A stretch of DNA of 64,000 bases from Cohnella lupini. Its GTDB lineage: Bacteria; Bacillota; Bacilli; Paenibacillales; Paenibacillaceae. The DNA lies in the NCBI RefSeq assembly GCF_003386205.1, contig NZ_QRDY01000018.1:1-64000 (forward strand). Reading direction: 5' to 3'. This document shows positions 37,969 through 48,400 of the stretch, in pieces; positions within the stretch are counted from its first letter, which is position 1; each line of letters starts with the position of its first letter. A program made the translations under genes and the position numbers. The notes beneath the pieces are model-generated. The model worked only from the letters and a program-made list of their open reading frames with translations. It was not told the origin of the DNA and searched no databases.

Positions 37969-39321
37969 TTAAAATCCAGGTTGATTGGCGGCGCTCATCA
38001 ATTCGGCGAATTTCTCGTCCCAAGCTTCCAGAACCTGCTTCGGCGTTTTGCCTCCGGCGATCATGTCCTGGTAATATTTCCATAGCTCGGTTAGATCGAC
38101 TTTCATGAAAGCGTTCATTTCGACGACTGCTTTATTCGTTTTAATATACGTATCGTAAATCTCCTGCTGAAGCGGAGTGAGCGACGGCGCGGAAGCATCG
38201 TTCACCGAAGGCATGAACGGTTGATCCGACTGCGCGCGGTCCATCTGTTCTTTCTGCGACAGGAAATCGAGGAACATCTTCGCTTCCTCCGGATACTTGG
38301 CCGCCTTGGGGATATGGAGCATTCCGGTGATCTGCGATTGAGAGATCATCAGGTCCTTGCCGTTGAACGCGGGGACCGGGAACAAGCCGAGCTCGATCGA
38401 CGGATCCTTTACCTTCATATCGGAGACGAACCAGTCGCCCATGATCATCATCGCCGCCTTCTTCTTCATGAACGCGTCCGGTGCCATGTTATAATCATCG
38501 GACAACGCGGATGGGCTGATATAGCCGCGTTCGACCAGTTGCAAGCCCTTGGTCAGAATTTCCTCGAATTCCGGAACTTCGGAGAATTTTGTCGTCCCTG
38601 CGTTGATATCCGCCCAAAGCGAAGGCTTCTCCTTGGTTGCGACGTAACCGAATGGACCCGCCGTCCAAATCTGGAACGTCCAACGGTCTTTGAACGGAGC
38701 GAAAATCGGCGCGATTCCGGCTTGCTTGATCTTCTCGCATACGGCGAGGAACTCGTCGTAGCTGGTCGGAACGGACAGGCCGAGCTCCTGGAATATCGCT
38801 TTGTTATACACGATCGCTTGCGCGTCAAGCGGGCTTTGCATGACGAAGCCGTAGATGTTGCCATCCGGAGCTTTCAGCGCATCCGGATTGGTTAGTCGCC
38901 GAACCCAAGGTTCCCCGCTCAAGTCCAGCATGTAATTCGCGGTGTTCAGCTCGTTCTCGCCCGACACCTTGTTGAATACGACGATGTCCGGCGTCTCGCT
39001 CGTCGAAAGCTTGGTCTGCAACACGTTCTTCACCTGATTATCCGGATCGATGATGACTTTGACTTTGACGTTCGTCTGCTTCTCGAACTCGTCGATATTC
39101 GCCTGGCTGAAAGCATGCGGCGCTACTTCCTTAAGCGCTTGGCCGACCTCCATCGTAATTGTCACGCTTTCCTTCGCAGGAGCGACGGAGCCGGAGCTCT
39201 GCTCCTGTTGCCCCTTCAATTCGCTGCCATTACCCGCGTTGCCTCCGCCGCATCCCGCCATAACGGCGACGAACGCGACCGTAGCCGCGAGCAGAATGCT
39301 TTTTTGCCTCAAGTATCCCAT
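37969..39321 (-). CDS. ABC sugar transporter substrate-binding lipoprotein
   Basis: The binding protein of about 450 residues has a signal ending in AVMAGC and a family 1 solute-binding fold (DEFEKQTNVKVKVIIDPDNQVKNVLQTKL, LGLFPVPAFNG). ATG 39321 is chosen because AAGGGG lies 7 bp upstream; the longer frame adds 32 residues before the signal. It heads a four-gene operon (binding protein, two permeases, hydrolase) divergent from a YesM/YesN-type pair that probably controls it. Confidence 0.93.
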   Translation of the reverse strand: MGYLRQKSILLAATVAFVAVMAGCGGGNAGNGSELKGQQEQSSGSVAPAKESVTITMEVGQALKEVAPHAFSQANIDEFEKQTNVKVKVIIDPDNQVKNVLQTKLSTSETPDIVVFNKVSGENELNTANYMLDLSGEPWVRRLTNPDALKAPDGNIYGFVMQSPLDAQAIVYNKAIFQELGLSVPTSYDEFLAVCEKIKQAGIAPIFAPFKDRWTFQIWTAGPFGYVATKEKPSLWADINAGTTKFSEVPEFEEILTKGLQLVERGYISPSALSDDYNMAPDAFMKKKAAMMIMGDWFVSDMKVKDPSIELGLFPVPAFNGKDLMISQSQITGMLHIPKAAKYPEEAKMFLDFLSQKEQMDRAQSDQPFMPSVNDASAPSLTPLQQEIYDTYIKTNKAVVEMNAFMKVDLTELWKYYQDMIAGGKTPKQVLEAWDEKFAELMSAANQPGF

Positions 39322-39344
39322 ACGTAATCCCCTTCGCATGTTTT

Positions 39345-39358
39345 TGTAAGCGCAATCA
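39345..39358. promoter_or_regulatory. cre-like site before the second importer operon
   Basis: TGTAAGCGCAATCA matches the CcpA consensus at 13 of 14 positions. It lies 24 bp before the binding-protein ATG, downstream of the likely promoter, where CcpA would act as a roadblock. Confidence 0.55.
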
Positions 39359-39539
39359 CTGACAGGGTTTATCTTAACGCATCCCTGCTTTTCTGTGCCA
39401 TGTAAGCAATTGCACACTTCATGTGTAATATTTTGAACCGCCCAATTGTCCGCTATCTGCCCAGGTTAACAAGCATATTGATGGAATGGGGAATGTAAGC
39501 TATGCTGTATGCACGGCAGAGGGGGGAGTTGCGACAACC

Positions 39540-41303
39540 ATGTTTAACCGTATCAAGGTTCATATCGGTTTCATGCTTGTGTTCTCCTTCGTTATAGCCC
39601 TGATCATCCTCGGAGTCTACTGGTTTATCAATTCCTACGTGCTCCGCGCTTACGAGAAAGCGATGATCGCCAATTCCGAGCAGCTTAACGCCAAAATCGC
39701 CCAGCAGGTCGATCTTTACTTCAACGACTTGAGCCAATTGTCCCGCAACTCGGTCGCTAACCGTAATCTGATGGACGACATGCGGCAGTTGGACAAGCTT
39801 ACCCACGAGCTTACTCAATACGAAACATTGTTTTTCGATCGCAGCTTCGAAAGCTACTCCTCCTATTTAATCAATTCTTCGGATTTCAATACGTCTAAGG
39901 TTTATATCTTCGGACGCAAGAACCGTTTCAAGTTTTCATACGGACCCTTGCTGCTCGAATCTAATTTCGAGAAGGTATACAACAGTCCGGCATACAGGAA
40001 AAAGCTGGAATCGTCCAGCGTCCTCTATATCCGCAACGAGAACCGAACTGATGGGAACGCTCCGCCGTCGATCAGCAGCATTCGTCCCTTCGCCGAAATT
40101 TCGGGCGATGTGCTCGGATATATCGAGGTGCAGCAGGATTACTCGCGCATTGCCCAGATCGCCAATCTTGGCAAAGACGGGGAAGCATTCATCTTCGATT
40201 CCGACCGTCGGGTCATCTATCCGCCTCTGCGAATTGAACCAAGCGTGATGAATCTTCTCGAGAGGGCGATCGCGGCGGACGGCAATGGATTCGTTCACGG
40301 CAATTACTACTATACGGCTCGCTATTCCGAGACTTCAGGATTAACGACCGTTATCAAACATTCCGATGAATCCGTTTTCAAGTCTTTGTATACGCTTCAA
40401 AATACAACGTTACTGCTCGTATTAACCATATTGTCTTTATCGGTTAGCGCGATCTATACGATCAGCCTGCGCATGACGGCGCCGATTCGCAAACTCCGCT
40501 CCGGCATTCTTAAAGTGGATTTCGACAATTTCCAGCTTTTCATGAACCGCAAATCGCCGAGCAACGAAATGAACATGCTGAACGATGCCTTCCAGCAGAT
40601 GATGGAACGTCTCAAGCAGTCCATGAAGCTGGAGCTTCAGTCGCGCGAGAAAGAATCCAAGGCCCGTTTCTCCGCGTTGCAATCGCAGATGGCTCCGCAT
40701 TTTATCCACAACATTCTATACTTAATCAGTATTTCGGCGCAAGAACGGCGGCACGAGGACGTCATCGCAATGTGCAAAAAGCTGTCCGACATGCTGCGCT
40801 ACTTGGCGGATTCGCCTTGGCGGCCGGTGAAGCTGGAAGAGGAAATTCAATATACGATGAATTATTTATCGCTGATCCAGTGCAAATACGAGGATTTCGT
40901 GGATTTCGCCATAGACGTCCGGGACACGGCGTATATCGTCGAATTGCCTAGGCTCACCATTCAGCCCTTCGTCGAAAACGCGATTCAGCATGCGTTCGGG
41001 AATATAAATCCGCCATGGAAGGTATCGATAGATTGTTCTGGGGACCGGTTCGGTTGGGAAATCGTCATCCGGGACAACGGAGCCGGAATCGCCGAGGAAC
41101 GCAAACTTCTATTGGAGCGGCAAATCGCCGAAATCCTATTGTCCGGAACGTTCGAGCAGCCGTCCGGCATCGGGGGAATGGGCATATTGAACACGGTAAT
41201 GCGTCTCAGGATGTTGTATCCGAATACTCTTCGCATCGCGCTGGACAACGGGAAGGAAGGCTTAAGCGTATCGATACGAGGGGCTGACGAGAGCATGACT
41301 TGA
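39540..41303 (+). CDS. YesM-type membrane sensor histidine kinase
   Basis: The kinase of about 587 residues has a transmembrane helix near the N-terminus, an extracellular sensing domain of about 250 residues, a second helix (about 285-305), a HAMP-like linker, H387 in SQMAPHFIHN, and an ATPase domain (ENAIQHAFGN, DNGAGI, GIGGMGI). ATG 39540 follows GGGGGGAG by 11 bp. The acceptor motif has Ala-Pro-His rather than the usual Asn-Pro-His. It is divergent from the importer operon at 37969-39321. Confidence 0.92.
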   Translation: MFNRIKVHIGFMLVFSFVIALIILGVYWFINSYVLRAYEKAMIANSEQLNAKIAQQVDLYFNDLSQLSRNSVANRNLMDDMRQLDKLTHELTQYETLFFDRSFESYSSYLINSSDFNTSKVYIFGRKNRFKFSYGPLLLESNFEKVYNSPAYRKKLESSSVLYIRNENRTDGNAPPSISSIRPFAEISGDVLGYIEVQQDYSRIAQIANLGKDGEAFIFDSDRRVIYPPLRIEPSVMNLLERAIAADGNGFVHGNYYYTARYSETSGLTTVIKHSDESVFKSLYTLQNTTLLLVLTILSLSVSAIYTISLRMTAPIRKLRSGILKVDFDNFQLFMNRKSPSNEMNMLNDAFQQMMERLKQSMKLELQSREKESKARFSALQSQMAPHFIHNILYLISISAQERRHEDVIAMCKKLSDMLRYLADSPWRPVKLEEEIQYTMNYLSLIQCKYEDFVDFAIDVRDTAYIVELPRLTIQPFVENAIQHAFGNINPPWKVSIDCSGDRFGWEIVIRDNGAGIAEERKLLLERQIAEILLSGTFEQPSGIGGMGILNTVMRLRMLYPNTLRIALDNGKEGLSVSIRGADESMT

Positions 41304-41323
41304 ACGCGAAGGGGGCACGAACG

Positions 41324-42841
41324 GTGTATAAAGTGATGATCGTCGAAGACAGTAAGCCGATTCTTCGCAATATTAAGGTTCAGATCGAGTCCGCGGACAA
41401 TCGACTGCTCGTGACTCATACCGCCTTTAACGGCGCCGAGGCGCTAGAGATGCTGAAGAGCAATCCCGTCGATATCGTGTTCACCGACATCCGGATGCCC
41501 AGAATGGACGGACTGACGTTTATCCGGCTGGCCAAGGAAATCCGACCGGAAGTCCGTTACTTTCTGCTGAGCGGCTTCGACGACTTCGAATACGCCCGCC
41601 AAGCGATCAAGCTTAGCGTATGCGAGTATCTGCTCAAGCCCCTCGACTCCAAAGAATTGAACGCGACATTGCAAAAAACGATTTTCGAATTGGAAGGCGA
41701 GCGGGAAAACGATGAACAGGAAGCATTCACCAGGTTAATTAATCCCTACATGGCTTCGGACGAGAATAAGCATCCGCTTCCCGGCCCTTATTACGTTCTG
41801 TTGGTTCTTCGCAGCGGTTATCTGAGAACCGGCGGATATTCATGGGACAAAAACCAACTGCTAGGCGTTTGCCGGCGAATCTTTCCGGAGGCGGCATGCC
41901 GCGTCGCAGACACGCCGGCCGATTCCGAGAAGGCCATCATTATAGGCTGGAGCGATGCCCGGGATGCGATAGAGCCGGATATCCGGTTCGATCGTTTGAT
42001 CCGGGCTTTAAGAAGCGAGAATTCCCGCGCGAACGGAATCTTTACTGCCCTGCAGAGCGATCCTTCCAAAATAAAAGCACTCTATGGCGCTTTAAGCGCG
42101 ATTCTTGACGAGAATGTATCCCTTTCCGGGTCGGGGGTATTCTCTGCCGAGGAGACGCCGGTGCTCGGACGGCGGCTTCGCGAAACGGACGAAAACTACA
42201 GACTTAGGCTGACTTCCCTTATCAAACAAGGGCAAAAGGACAATTTCAGCTCCGAGCTTGCGGCATGGATGAACGAATGCGAACGGCATGCCATCGCGGT
42301 CCCGCAAATCAGAACGACGCTTAGAGATCTTGTCGAAGCGTTAAGATCAGCCCTTCATCGGGAATCGCATGACCTGCTCCCCTCGGACGGACTGCTCGAT
42401 GAAGCCGTGTACAAAAGCAGTACGCACGCCGAATTGAATCAGCGGCTGTCCGATATTTTCATCCCGATATTCGATGACGGTTTACACGGCCGCCTCTCCT
42501 CCAAAGAGACGTTTGACGCGATCGAAGCTTACTGCAGAGCCAATCTCGCCAAGCCGGTCGGCCTGCAGGATTTATGCCGCGAGTTGGCCTATTCTCCTTC
42601 GTACATCATCCGGATCGTCAAGAAATTCACTGGATTGACGCCAGTCGAATACTACAGGCAATTGCAAATGAAACATGCCCAAAAGCTGCTCGCGAACAAC
42701 GAAAGACTATTAATCAAAGACATCGCCGACGCGCTCGGGTTCGGCGATCAGCATTATTTCTGCAAGGTGTTCAAACAATACAGCGGGTGCAGTCCCAGCG
42801 AATACAAAAAAAAGATTAAAGCCCCGGACGAACCGCTTTAA
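41324..42841 (+). CDS. YesN-type response regulator with AraC DNA-binding domain
   Basis: The 505-residue protein has a receiver domain with D55 in IVFTDIRMPRMDG, a divergent middle region, and a C-terminal AraC domain (about 405-500, YIIRIVKKFTGLTPVEYYRQLQM and YFCKVFKQYSGCSPSEYKK). GTG 41324 after GAAGGGGG is preferred to a TTG at 41300 that overlaps the kinase stop. Its target is probably the divergent importer. Confidence 0.93.
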   Translation: MYKVMIVEDSKPILRNIKVQIESADNRLLVTHTAFNGAEALEMLKSNPVDIVFTDIRMPRMDGLTFIRLAKEIRPEVRYFLLSGFDDFEYARQAIKLSVCEYLLKPLDSKELNATLQKTIFELEGERENDEQEAFTRLINPYMASDENKHPLPGPYYVLLVLRSGYLRTGGYSWDKNQLLGVCRRIFPEAACRVADTPADSEKAIIIGWSDARDAIEPDIRFDRLIRALRSENSRANGIFTALQSDPSKIKALYGALSAILDENVSLSGSGVFSAEETPVLGRRLRETDENYRLRLTSLIKQGQKDNFSSELAAWMNECERHAIAVPQIRTTLRDLVEALRSALHRESHDLLPSDGLLDEAVYKSSTHAELNQRLSDIFIPIFDDGLHGRLSSKETFDAIEAYCRANLAKPVGLQDLCRELAYSPSYIIRIVKKFTGLTPVEYYRQLQMKHAQKLLANNERLLIKDIADALGFGDQHYFCKVFKQYSGCSPSEYKKKIKAPDEPL

Positions 42842-42900
42842 ACCAGGTCTATAATGTAACTCCTACAGTCTATTGGGATCCAGTAACACGGAAGCGTTTT

Positions 42901-43017
42901 TCATCCCTTCTTCGAGAAAATAAAGGCATAAATGGTGATTATTAAAATGGCTGCAGCTGCCGAGCCTCCTAATAAGATCATATTTAAGCTACTTAATGGA
43001 TCCATATTTACATTCAT
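42901..43017 (-). CDS. 38-residue single-pass membrane protein
   Basis: A short frame begins MNVNMDPLSSLNMILLGG, contains one hydrophobic helix (about 12-33) and ends in FSKKG. AAGGAT lies 9 bp before the ATG and overlaps the end of the TPR gene, whose stop is 13 bp upstream, so the two are probably coupled. A positive tail predicts an outside-N, inside-C orientation. It was found by reading the sequence; the function is unknown. Confidence 0.6.
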   Translation of the reverse strand: MNVNMDPLSSLNMILLGGSAAAAILIITIYAFIFSKKG

Positions 43018-43030
43018 TGAAATTCCATCC

Positions 43031-44182
43031 TTATCGTTGAAAGAAAATCAACATCGGTGTGTACACGGTCAAGTAATAGGTCATGAAACTGGCGGCAGCC
43101 ATATGAATTAAACTTATTGAAATATAAGCCGTTCTGCCTACTCTTAGTGATAGAGGCGCAAGAAGCTTAATGATTACCAGCGAAAGAACCGACAAGCCCC
43201 ACAGGTATAGAAAAAACGTAAGTTTAATCTCCTGCCCTCCAATACGATTCAGGAACAAAACGGGGCCTAGTAATAATAGGGCGAGGAGCAGGATAGGTTT
43301 TACGAGTTGTTTAAATTCATGCCATGCGAAATGCCGCCAAAACTTGATGGGAATTAACAATATCATTACCGCTATGAAATAGAAGAAGGAAAGCCTAAAT
43401 CCGTTCCACATGGTCCGTTGCTCTTTAATCGATATTTTTTTCGTTTCAATAGGCCCGTTCTCTTCCTGATTTCCAAGCCTTTTGATTTGATCTTGAGCCT
43501 TTAACGCCATGTCGAAACGATGCACCCTAATCAGGATATCGGAATACAAATCGAGGGTTAGAGCTTTGTCGGCATTGGATATGCCGGTTTTGTCAAAACT
43601 CTTCACGTACTCCTCCATATGTTTTCTTGCCTTTTGATATTGTTTGGTTTCAAAATAAGAATTAGCCAAATAACGGTGCATTTCTGGAGCAATTAATGCA
43701 TTCTCGTTCGTTGTAAGAATGACTTCGACTTCCTTTAAACTTTCAAGGATTCGATCTTTATCTACTTCTAACATGATTTTTCTAAAATCGCGTAAAGCTT
43801 GCCATTCAGAGCGCCGATCTTTTAAATACGCAACTCTTTCGCGAAAGCTATCTACGAATTTTCCTTTAGGAAATCGAACAAGATATTTTTCATATAGAGA
43901 CAATGCCTCTTCAAAGTTAAACAAGTAATCATCATAAATATAGGTCAGCTGCTTATAGATCGTTTCATTATTCAAGTCCGGTTGTTTGGCCAATAATTCC
44001 TCTAATACCCTTGCAGCCTGTTCATAGTTTTTATCGACAAGAAGATCGCTTGCTCTTTTGATGTAATCCTGTTCGAGATCTCGGGGATCATCTTGTGCCA
44101 TACAACTATTCGAACTAACAAACAAAAGAAGGAAAGCAATCGCAATGGAAACAAACAAAGGTGCCGAATGATTTTTTTTCAT
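43031..44182 (-). CDS. Membrane protein with extracytoplasmic TPR-like repeats
   Basis: This 383-residue protein starts with a signal peptide (cleavage near CMAQDD). It has TPR-like helical repeats (about 35-220, including DKNYEQAARVLEELL, FNFEEALSLYEKYLVRFPKGK and TKQYQKARKHMEEYVKSF) and a C-terminal bundle of four hydrophobic helices (about 265-380). It follows the HupE/UreJ-like gene by 11 bp. The repeats face outside and may bind a partner. Function unknown. Confidence 0.75.
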   Translation of the reverse strand: MKKNHSAPLFVSIAIAFLLLFVSSNSCMAQDDPRDLEQDYIKRASDLLVDKNYEQAARVLEELLAKQPDLNNETIYKQLTYIYDDYLFNFEEALSLYEKYLVRFPKGKFVDSFRERVAYLKDRRSEWQALRDFRKIMLEVDKDRILESLKEVEVILTTNENALIAPEMHRYLANSYFETKQYQKARKHMEEYVKSFDKTGISNADKALTLDLYSDILIRVHRFDMALKAQDQIKRLGNQEENGPIETKKISIKEQRTMWNGFRLSFFYFIAVMILLIPIKFWRHFAWHEFKQLVKPILLLALLLLGPVLFLNRIGGQEIKLTFFLYLWGLSVLSLVIIKLLAPLSLRVGRTAYISISLIHMAAASFMTYYLTVYTPMLIFFQR

Positions 44183-44193
44183 AGTTTCCCCTT

Positions 44194-45348
44194 CTAGAAC
44201 GGAAGCAATTGCATGTCGAATACTCTTCCGATCAGCCAGCCCAAGCCAAGAATAAAGATGACCGCGGATACCCCGATCGTGACTTGCCTGGCGGGTATTT
44301 TCTTCTTCAGCAAATAGAGGACGGGCAGCAGAACCAAGAAGATCATCAGTTGTCCCACTTCTACGCCTACGTTAAAGGATACGACCGAGAGGACAAGATC
44401 TGATTTCCCCTTCACGTAATCTTGAAGAACGCTGGCGAATCCGAATCCGTGCATCAACCCGAAGGCGAAGGTGACGATCCAGCGATATTTGGCTTGTTTT
44501 TTCCATATATTCTCTATAGCGACGTAACAGATAGATAAGGCAATCATGCTCTCGACAAATCTGGAGTTCAGAGTGACTACCTGCAAAGCCGATAAAAGCA
44601 AAGTAATGCTATGCGCTACGGTAAATGCCGTGATAATTTTTAAAGCTTCTCTTGTCGTTAATCCTATTACGATGAGGGCGACCAAGAACGCGATATGATC
44701 GAATCCGCTCAAGATGTGTTCGATTCCAAGAACGATAAAGTCGTATATTTTAGACCATACGCTTGGAGGCTTGGATTTCATCGAGAATTCCCACGTGGTG
44801 TTACTAGGTGTGAATGTATTATATAGATTCGGTTGGGTATAGTTGAAGGTCTCCTGCAACGACTCGTCATCGGCATTCGTGAAATAGATAGTGCCGACAT
44901 TGATGTGGTCGTTCTTAGTTTCATTAAATAAGAGATGGTAATCAATCTTAACCTTGTTGTCTTGCTGGTCAAAGCTAATATCGTTGATTTCCAACCAAAT
45001 GTTCCATATTTCCCTGTCGCGCTCTATTCTATCAACCTTGACCGGGTATAGACTTTCATTGACGGACACCGACAGCTTCTCGTTAATGTAAGGTTGAATA
45101 ACGTCCGTTATTATAGTGCCGAGCTGTTCATCGGAAAGATGTTCAAGATCGTAACCGAGATCCTTTATTCCTTCGATTTGCGGGAACAGTTGGTATCCGA
45201 GATCAATCGTGAATACGATGCGATCCTTTTCAATGGCCCATTTGGATCCCCCTAAATTCATTTCGTGAGCGGAAACAGGGCTAGCTTTTAATAAAAATAC
45301 GGCAATTAGGAACATGGATGCTAATCTTATGAACCATTGTTTAGACAT
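44194..45348 (-). CDS. HupE/UreJ-family membrane protein with exported N-terminal domain
   Basis: The 384-residue protein has a signal peptide ending near VSAHEM, an extracytoplasmic domain of about 165 residues, and a HupE/UreJ_2 membrane core with the signature histidines in GIEHILSGFDHIAFL, AHSITL and GLMHGFGFAS. Family members are linked with nickel or cobalt handling, but this long exported-domain form has no known job. GAGGA lies 8 bp before the ATG. It is downstream of the phosphatase-like gene, with a hairpin between them. Confidence 0.85.
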   Translation of the reverse strand: MSKQWFIRLASMFLIAVFLLKASPVSAHEMNLGGSKWAIEKDRIVFTIDLGYQLFPQIEGIKDLGYDLEHLSDEQLGTIITDVIQPYINEKLSVSVNESLYPVKVDRIERDREIWNIWLEINDISFDQQDNKVKIDYHLLFNETKNDHINVGTIYFTNADDESLQETFNYTQPNLYNTFTPSNTTWEFSMKSKPPSVWSKIYDFIVLGIEHILSGFDHIAFLVALIVIGLTTREALKIITAFTVAHSITLLLSALQVVTLNSRFVESMIALSICYVAIENIWKKQAKYRWIVTFAFGLMHGFGFASVLQDYVKGKSDLVLSVVSFNVGVEVGQLMIFLVLLPVLYLLKKKIPARQVTIGVSAVIFILGLGWLIGRVFDMQLLPF

Positions 45349-45379
45349 GATGCTGTCCTCTATTCTTCCGTTAGTAATT

Positions 45380-45413
45380 AAGCGGTCGCATGATAATAAA
45401 TCTCATGCGACCG
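45380..45413 (-). terminator. Hairpin between phosphatase-like and HupE-like genes
   Basis: GCGGTCGCATGA pairs with TCATGCGACCGC around a 9-nt loop. The minus-strand 3' flank is only weakly T-rich (TTAATTACT), so it may be a partial terminator that lowers expression of the downstream genes. Confidence 0.6.
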
Positions 45414-45464
45414 CCTATTTGTCATGCTTTGTACGAGCCTTTCCTAAACTAAGCTTTTACCGTT

Positions 45465-48400
45465 CTACAGCATCAAGTATAGACGATAAATCATTACCGC
45501 GGTTTCCGCTCTTGTCACCTGGCCCGTTGGGTTCAGCGCCGAACCGCTGCCTTGAACAATTCCCGCTTTCACCATTTTAGCCGCGGCGTCGTTCGCGTAA
45601 GGCGCTAGTTTCGCCTTGTCCTTGAACCCGCTCAAGTCGGACGGCGTGCCGCTAAGGTCCAGCTTGCCGGTCACGTCCATCGCCCGGCTCATGAGCACCA
45701 TCATATCCTGACGAGAAATGAACTCGCCCGGATTGAATTTGTTACCGCCTGCGCCGTTTGCGATGCCAAGCGTTTTGACGATGCCAAGCGCTTTATAGTA
45801 GTACGCGTTAGCGCTCACGTCGCTGAAGTTGGATGTGACGTCTGCATTTAGATCCAGCATGCGAACGAGCATCATCATAAAGTCGGCGCGCGTAATGCGA
45901 TTGCTCGGCTCAAAGCTAGTGGCCGAAGTTCCGTTGATGATGCCTTGATCGGCCAGAACCGCGATCGCGTCCTTCGCCCAATCGTAATGCGAGTCGACGT
46001 CCTTGAACGGAATTGCCGGGATGACCGGATTGCCGCCGTTGCCCGGATTCGTTGTTCCGCTTCCGTTACCTGGGTTCGTCGTTCCGCTTCCGTTACTTGG
46101 ATTCGTATTTCCGCCTCCGTTGTCCGGATTCGTATTTCCGCCTCCGTTGTCCGGATTCGTATTTCCGCCTCCGTTGTCCGGATTCGTATTTCCGCCTCCG
46201 TTATCCGGATTCGTATTTCCGCCTCCGTTATCCGGGTTCGTATTTCCGCCTCCGTTGTCCGGATTCGTATTTCCGCCTCCGTTATCTGGATTCGTCGGTG
46301 TTCCGCCGCCGTTACCTGGATTCGCTGGAACGGTATAAGTGACATGGAGTTGTGGAATTTGGTCTGCGTGAGAACCTGCGCCTTCAAAGGCCTCAGCGGT
46401 TCTAGTGCCTTGCCCGTTTAGAATGAAGGTCATGGCATTCCCTTCATTCCATTCACCCTTATTAATGATTCCCTGTACCAATGATGCAAGATTCGGCGTT
46501 TGCTGGTTTGGACCTGCTTCATGTTCTACTGTCCACAAAGGTACATCTTTCCAGTTAATAGAACTAGCCGTTTTCACACGGGATGAGATATTGTAAGTAA
46601 CATTTGCAACCGATGCCGAATTAGATACATCTTCCGCATAAATATTCACATCAAACGGATCCAAGTTCTTGTCGGGTTCGTCGACGGAAAACTGAATATA
46701 GGCATCTTGAACTGTGGCCCCTTTAGGAATGGCCAGATCAGCGAATCTGAGTCCGATCTGCTGTGTGTTGTCTTCCATTACGATTTCCAGGTCGGAACTA
46801 CCAGAATCCATCGACCCGTCTTCAAGCTCTTCCATATCGTCCATAGCGTTCTTGATAGGCGCTACGATCTCATTTGTTCCTTCGCCATCGCCCGGATCAG
46901 TCGGAACTGATTCCGGATTTGAGTAAATGACATGAAGTTGTGGAATCTGGTCTGCGTGGGAGCCTGCACCATAGAAGGACTCGGCGGATCTGGAGCCCTG
47001 ACCGGTTAGAATGAAGCTCAAAGCATTCCCTTCCTTCCACCCCTCCATATTTACAATTTCTTGGACCAAAGATGCAACGTTAGGCGTTTGCTGAGCTGGA
47101 CCGGCTTCATGTTCTACTGTCCACGCCGGCGCATCCTTCCAGTTTACAAAATCATTCGTCTTAACACGTGATGAAACATCACCCGGATCTTCCAGAAGTG
47201 AATTTGCAATTGCTTCCGCATAAATATTCACATCAAACGGGTCAACGTTTGCAGTGGGATCGGCAGCGGAAAACTGAACATAGGCATCAAGAATCTTAGC
47301 TCCTTTAGGAAGGGCCAGTTTATCAAATCTGAGTATGATCTGCTGGTTATTTACAATTTCCAGGTGGGGACTACCAAGATCCAATGTCCCGTCTGCATGT
47401 TCTTCGGTAGTGTCGTATACGCCTTTGATTGGCGCTATGATCTCATGAGAAGCCCCGCCTGATGTAACGCCGACAATGATGGATACCTTATTGCTTTCGA
47501 CCGTTCTTCCTTGAACGGTAGCTTCCGCCCAAATGCTTACGTTCGTAACGCGAGGCGTTTGATTCCGCACGGTTACAATCCCGTCAGCAGAAATAGCCAA
47601 TACGTCATCATTGCTCGTCCTATATACGACATCGGCTCCGGTCGGGTCGATGTCCGCTTGCAAATTGTCTTTCAACGATAAACTTAGCTTAGCTTGAGAG
47701 CCAGCGTTAAGCGAATCGCTATCCGACGTTAATTTTGCTTCCGCCAGCCCATCCGGATTTTGGACTTTTAAAGTCAATTCATTACTCTTAACGTTAAGGA
47801 ACTGCGCCCAAACCTTGACGGATTCATTGAATACAGGTTTGTTCTTGATGGTCACCGTGCCGTCTTCCGCAATGGAAAGAATGTCCGGCTTATCCGTTTT
47901 ATATTTCACGTTAACATCCGTGAGATCCACAGGGGCATCTTGGCTGTCGACAGCCGTCAATCCGAGCTTCACGCTGCTTTGAGGAGAATCCGTTTGTAAA
48001 GTATCTCCATCTGCAGCTAGTGTTAACTTGGATATATCGGGTAGCTTCTGGTTAATATTTATTGTCTCAATGACCGTGCCGTCTGCTCTACGGGCGGTCA
48101 TAGTGAGCGTTTCGCCCTCAATATCAAACTCGGCAAGGTGGTAAGACATGTCCGTCGTAACGATATTCTCGGCATTAGGATTCGGGGTATACAAGGGAGC
48201 GCCGCCGCCGCCGGCAGTTACGTATTCGATACCATCGACTTCTGCACGCGCGTAGTTATGGTTGTGTCCGTTTAAGTACATCTGTACCCCGTACTTCTGC
48301 AGGAGCGGGTGGATGCTGCTTTGGACATCGGTGTTGTTCGCATGAGTACCGGCGCCCCATCCCGGTTGATGGCCCTGAACGATCTTCCACGGTTTGGTGG

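Noticed and set aside
45945-46421. Open frames opposite the linker of the phosphatase-like surface protein
   Set aside because: They mirror the 27-bp coding repeats of the minus-strand gene and have no start context.
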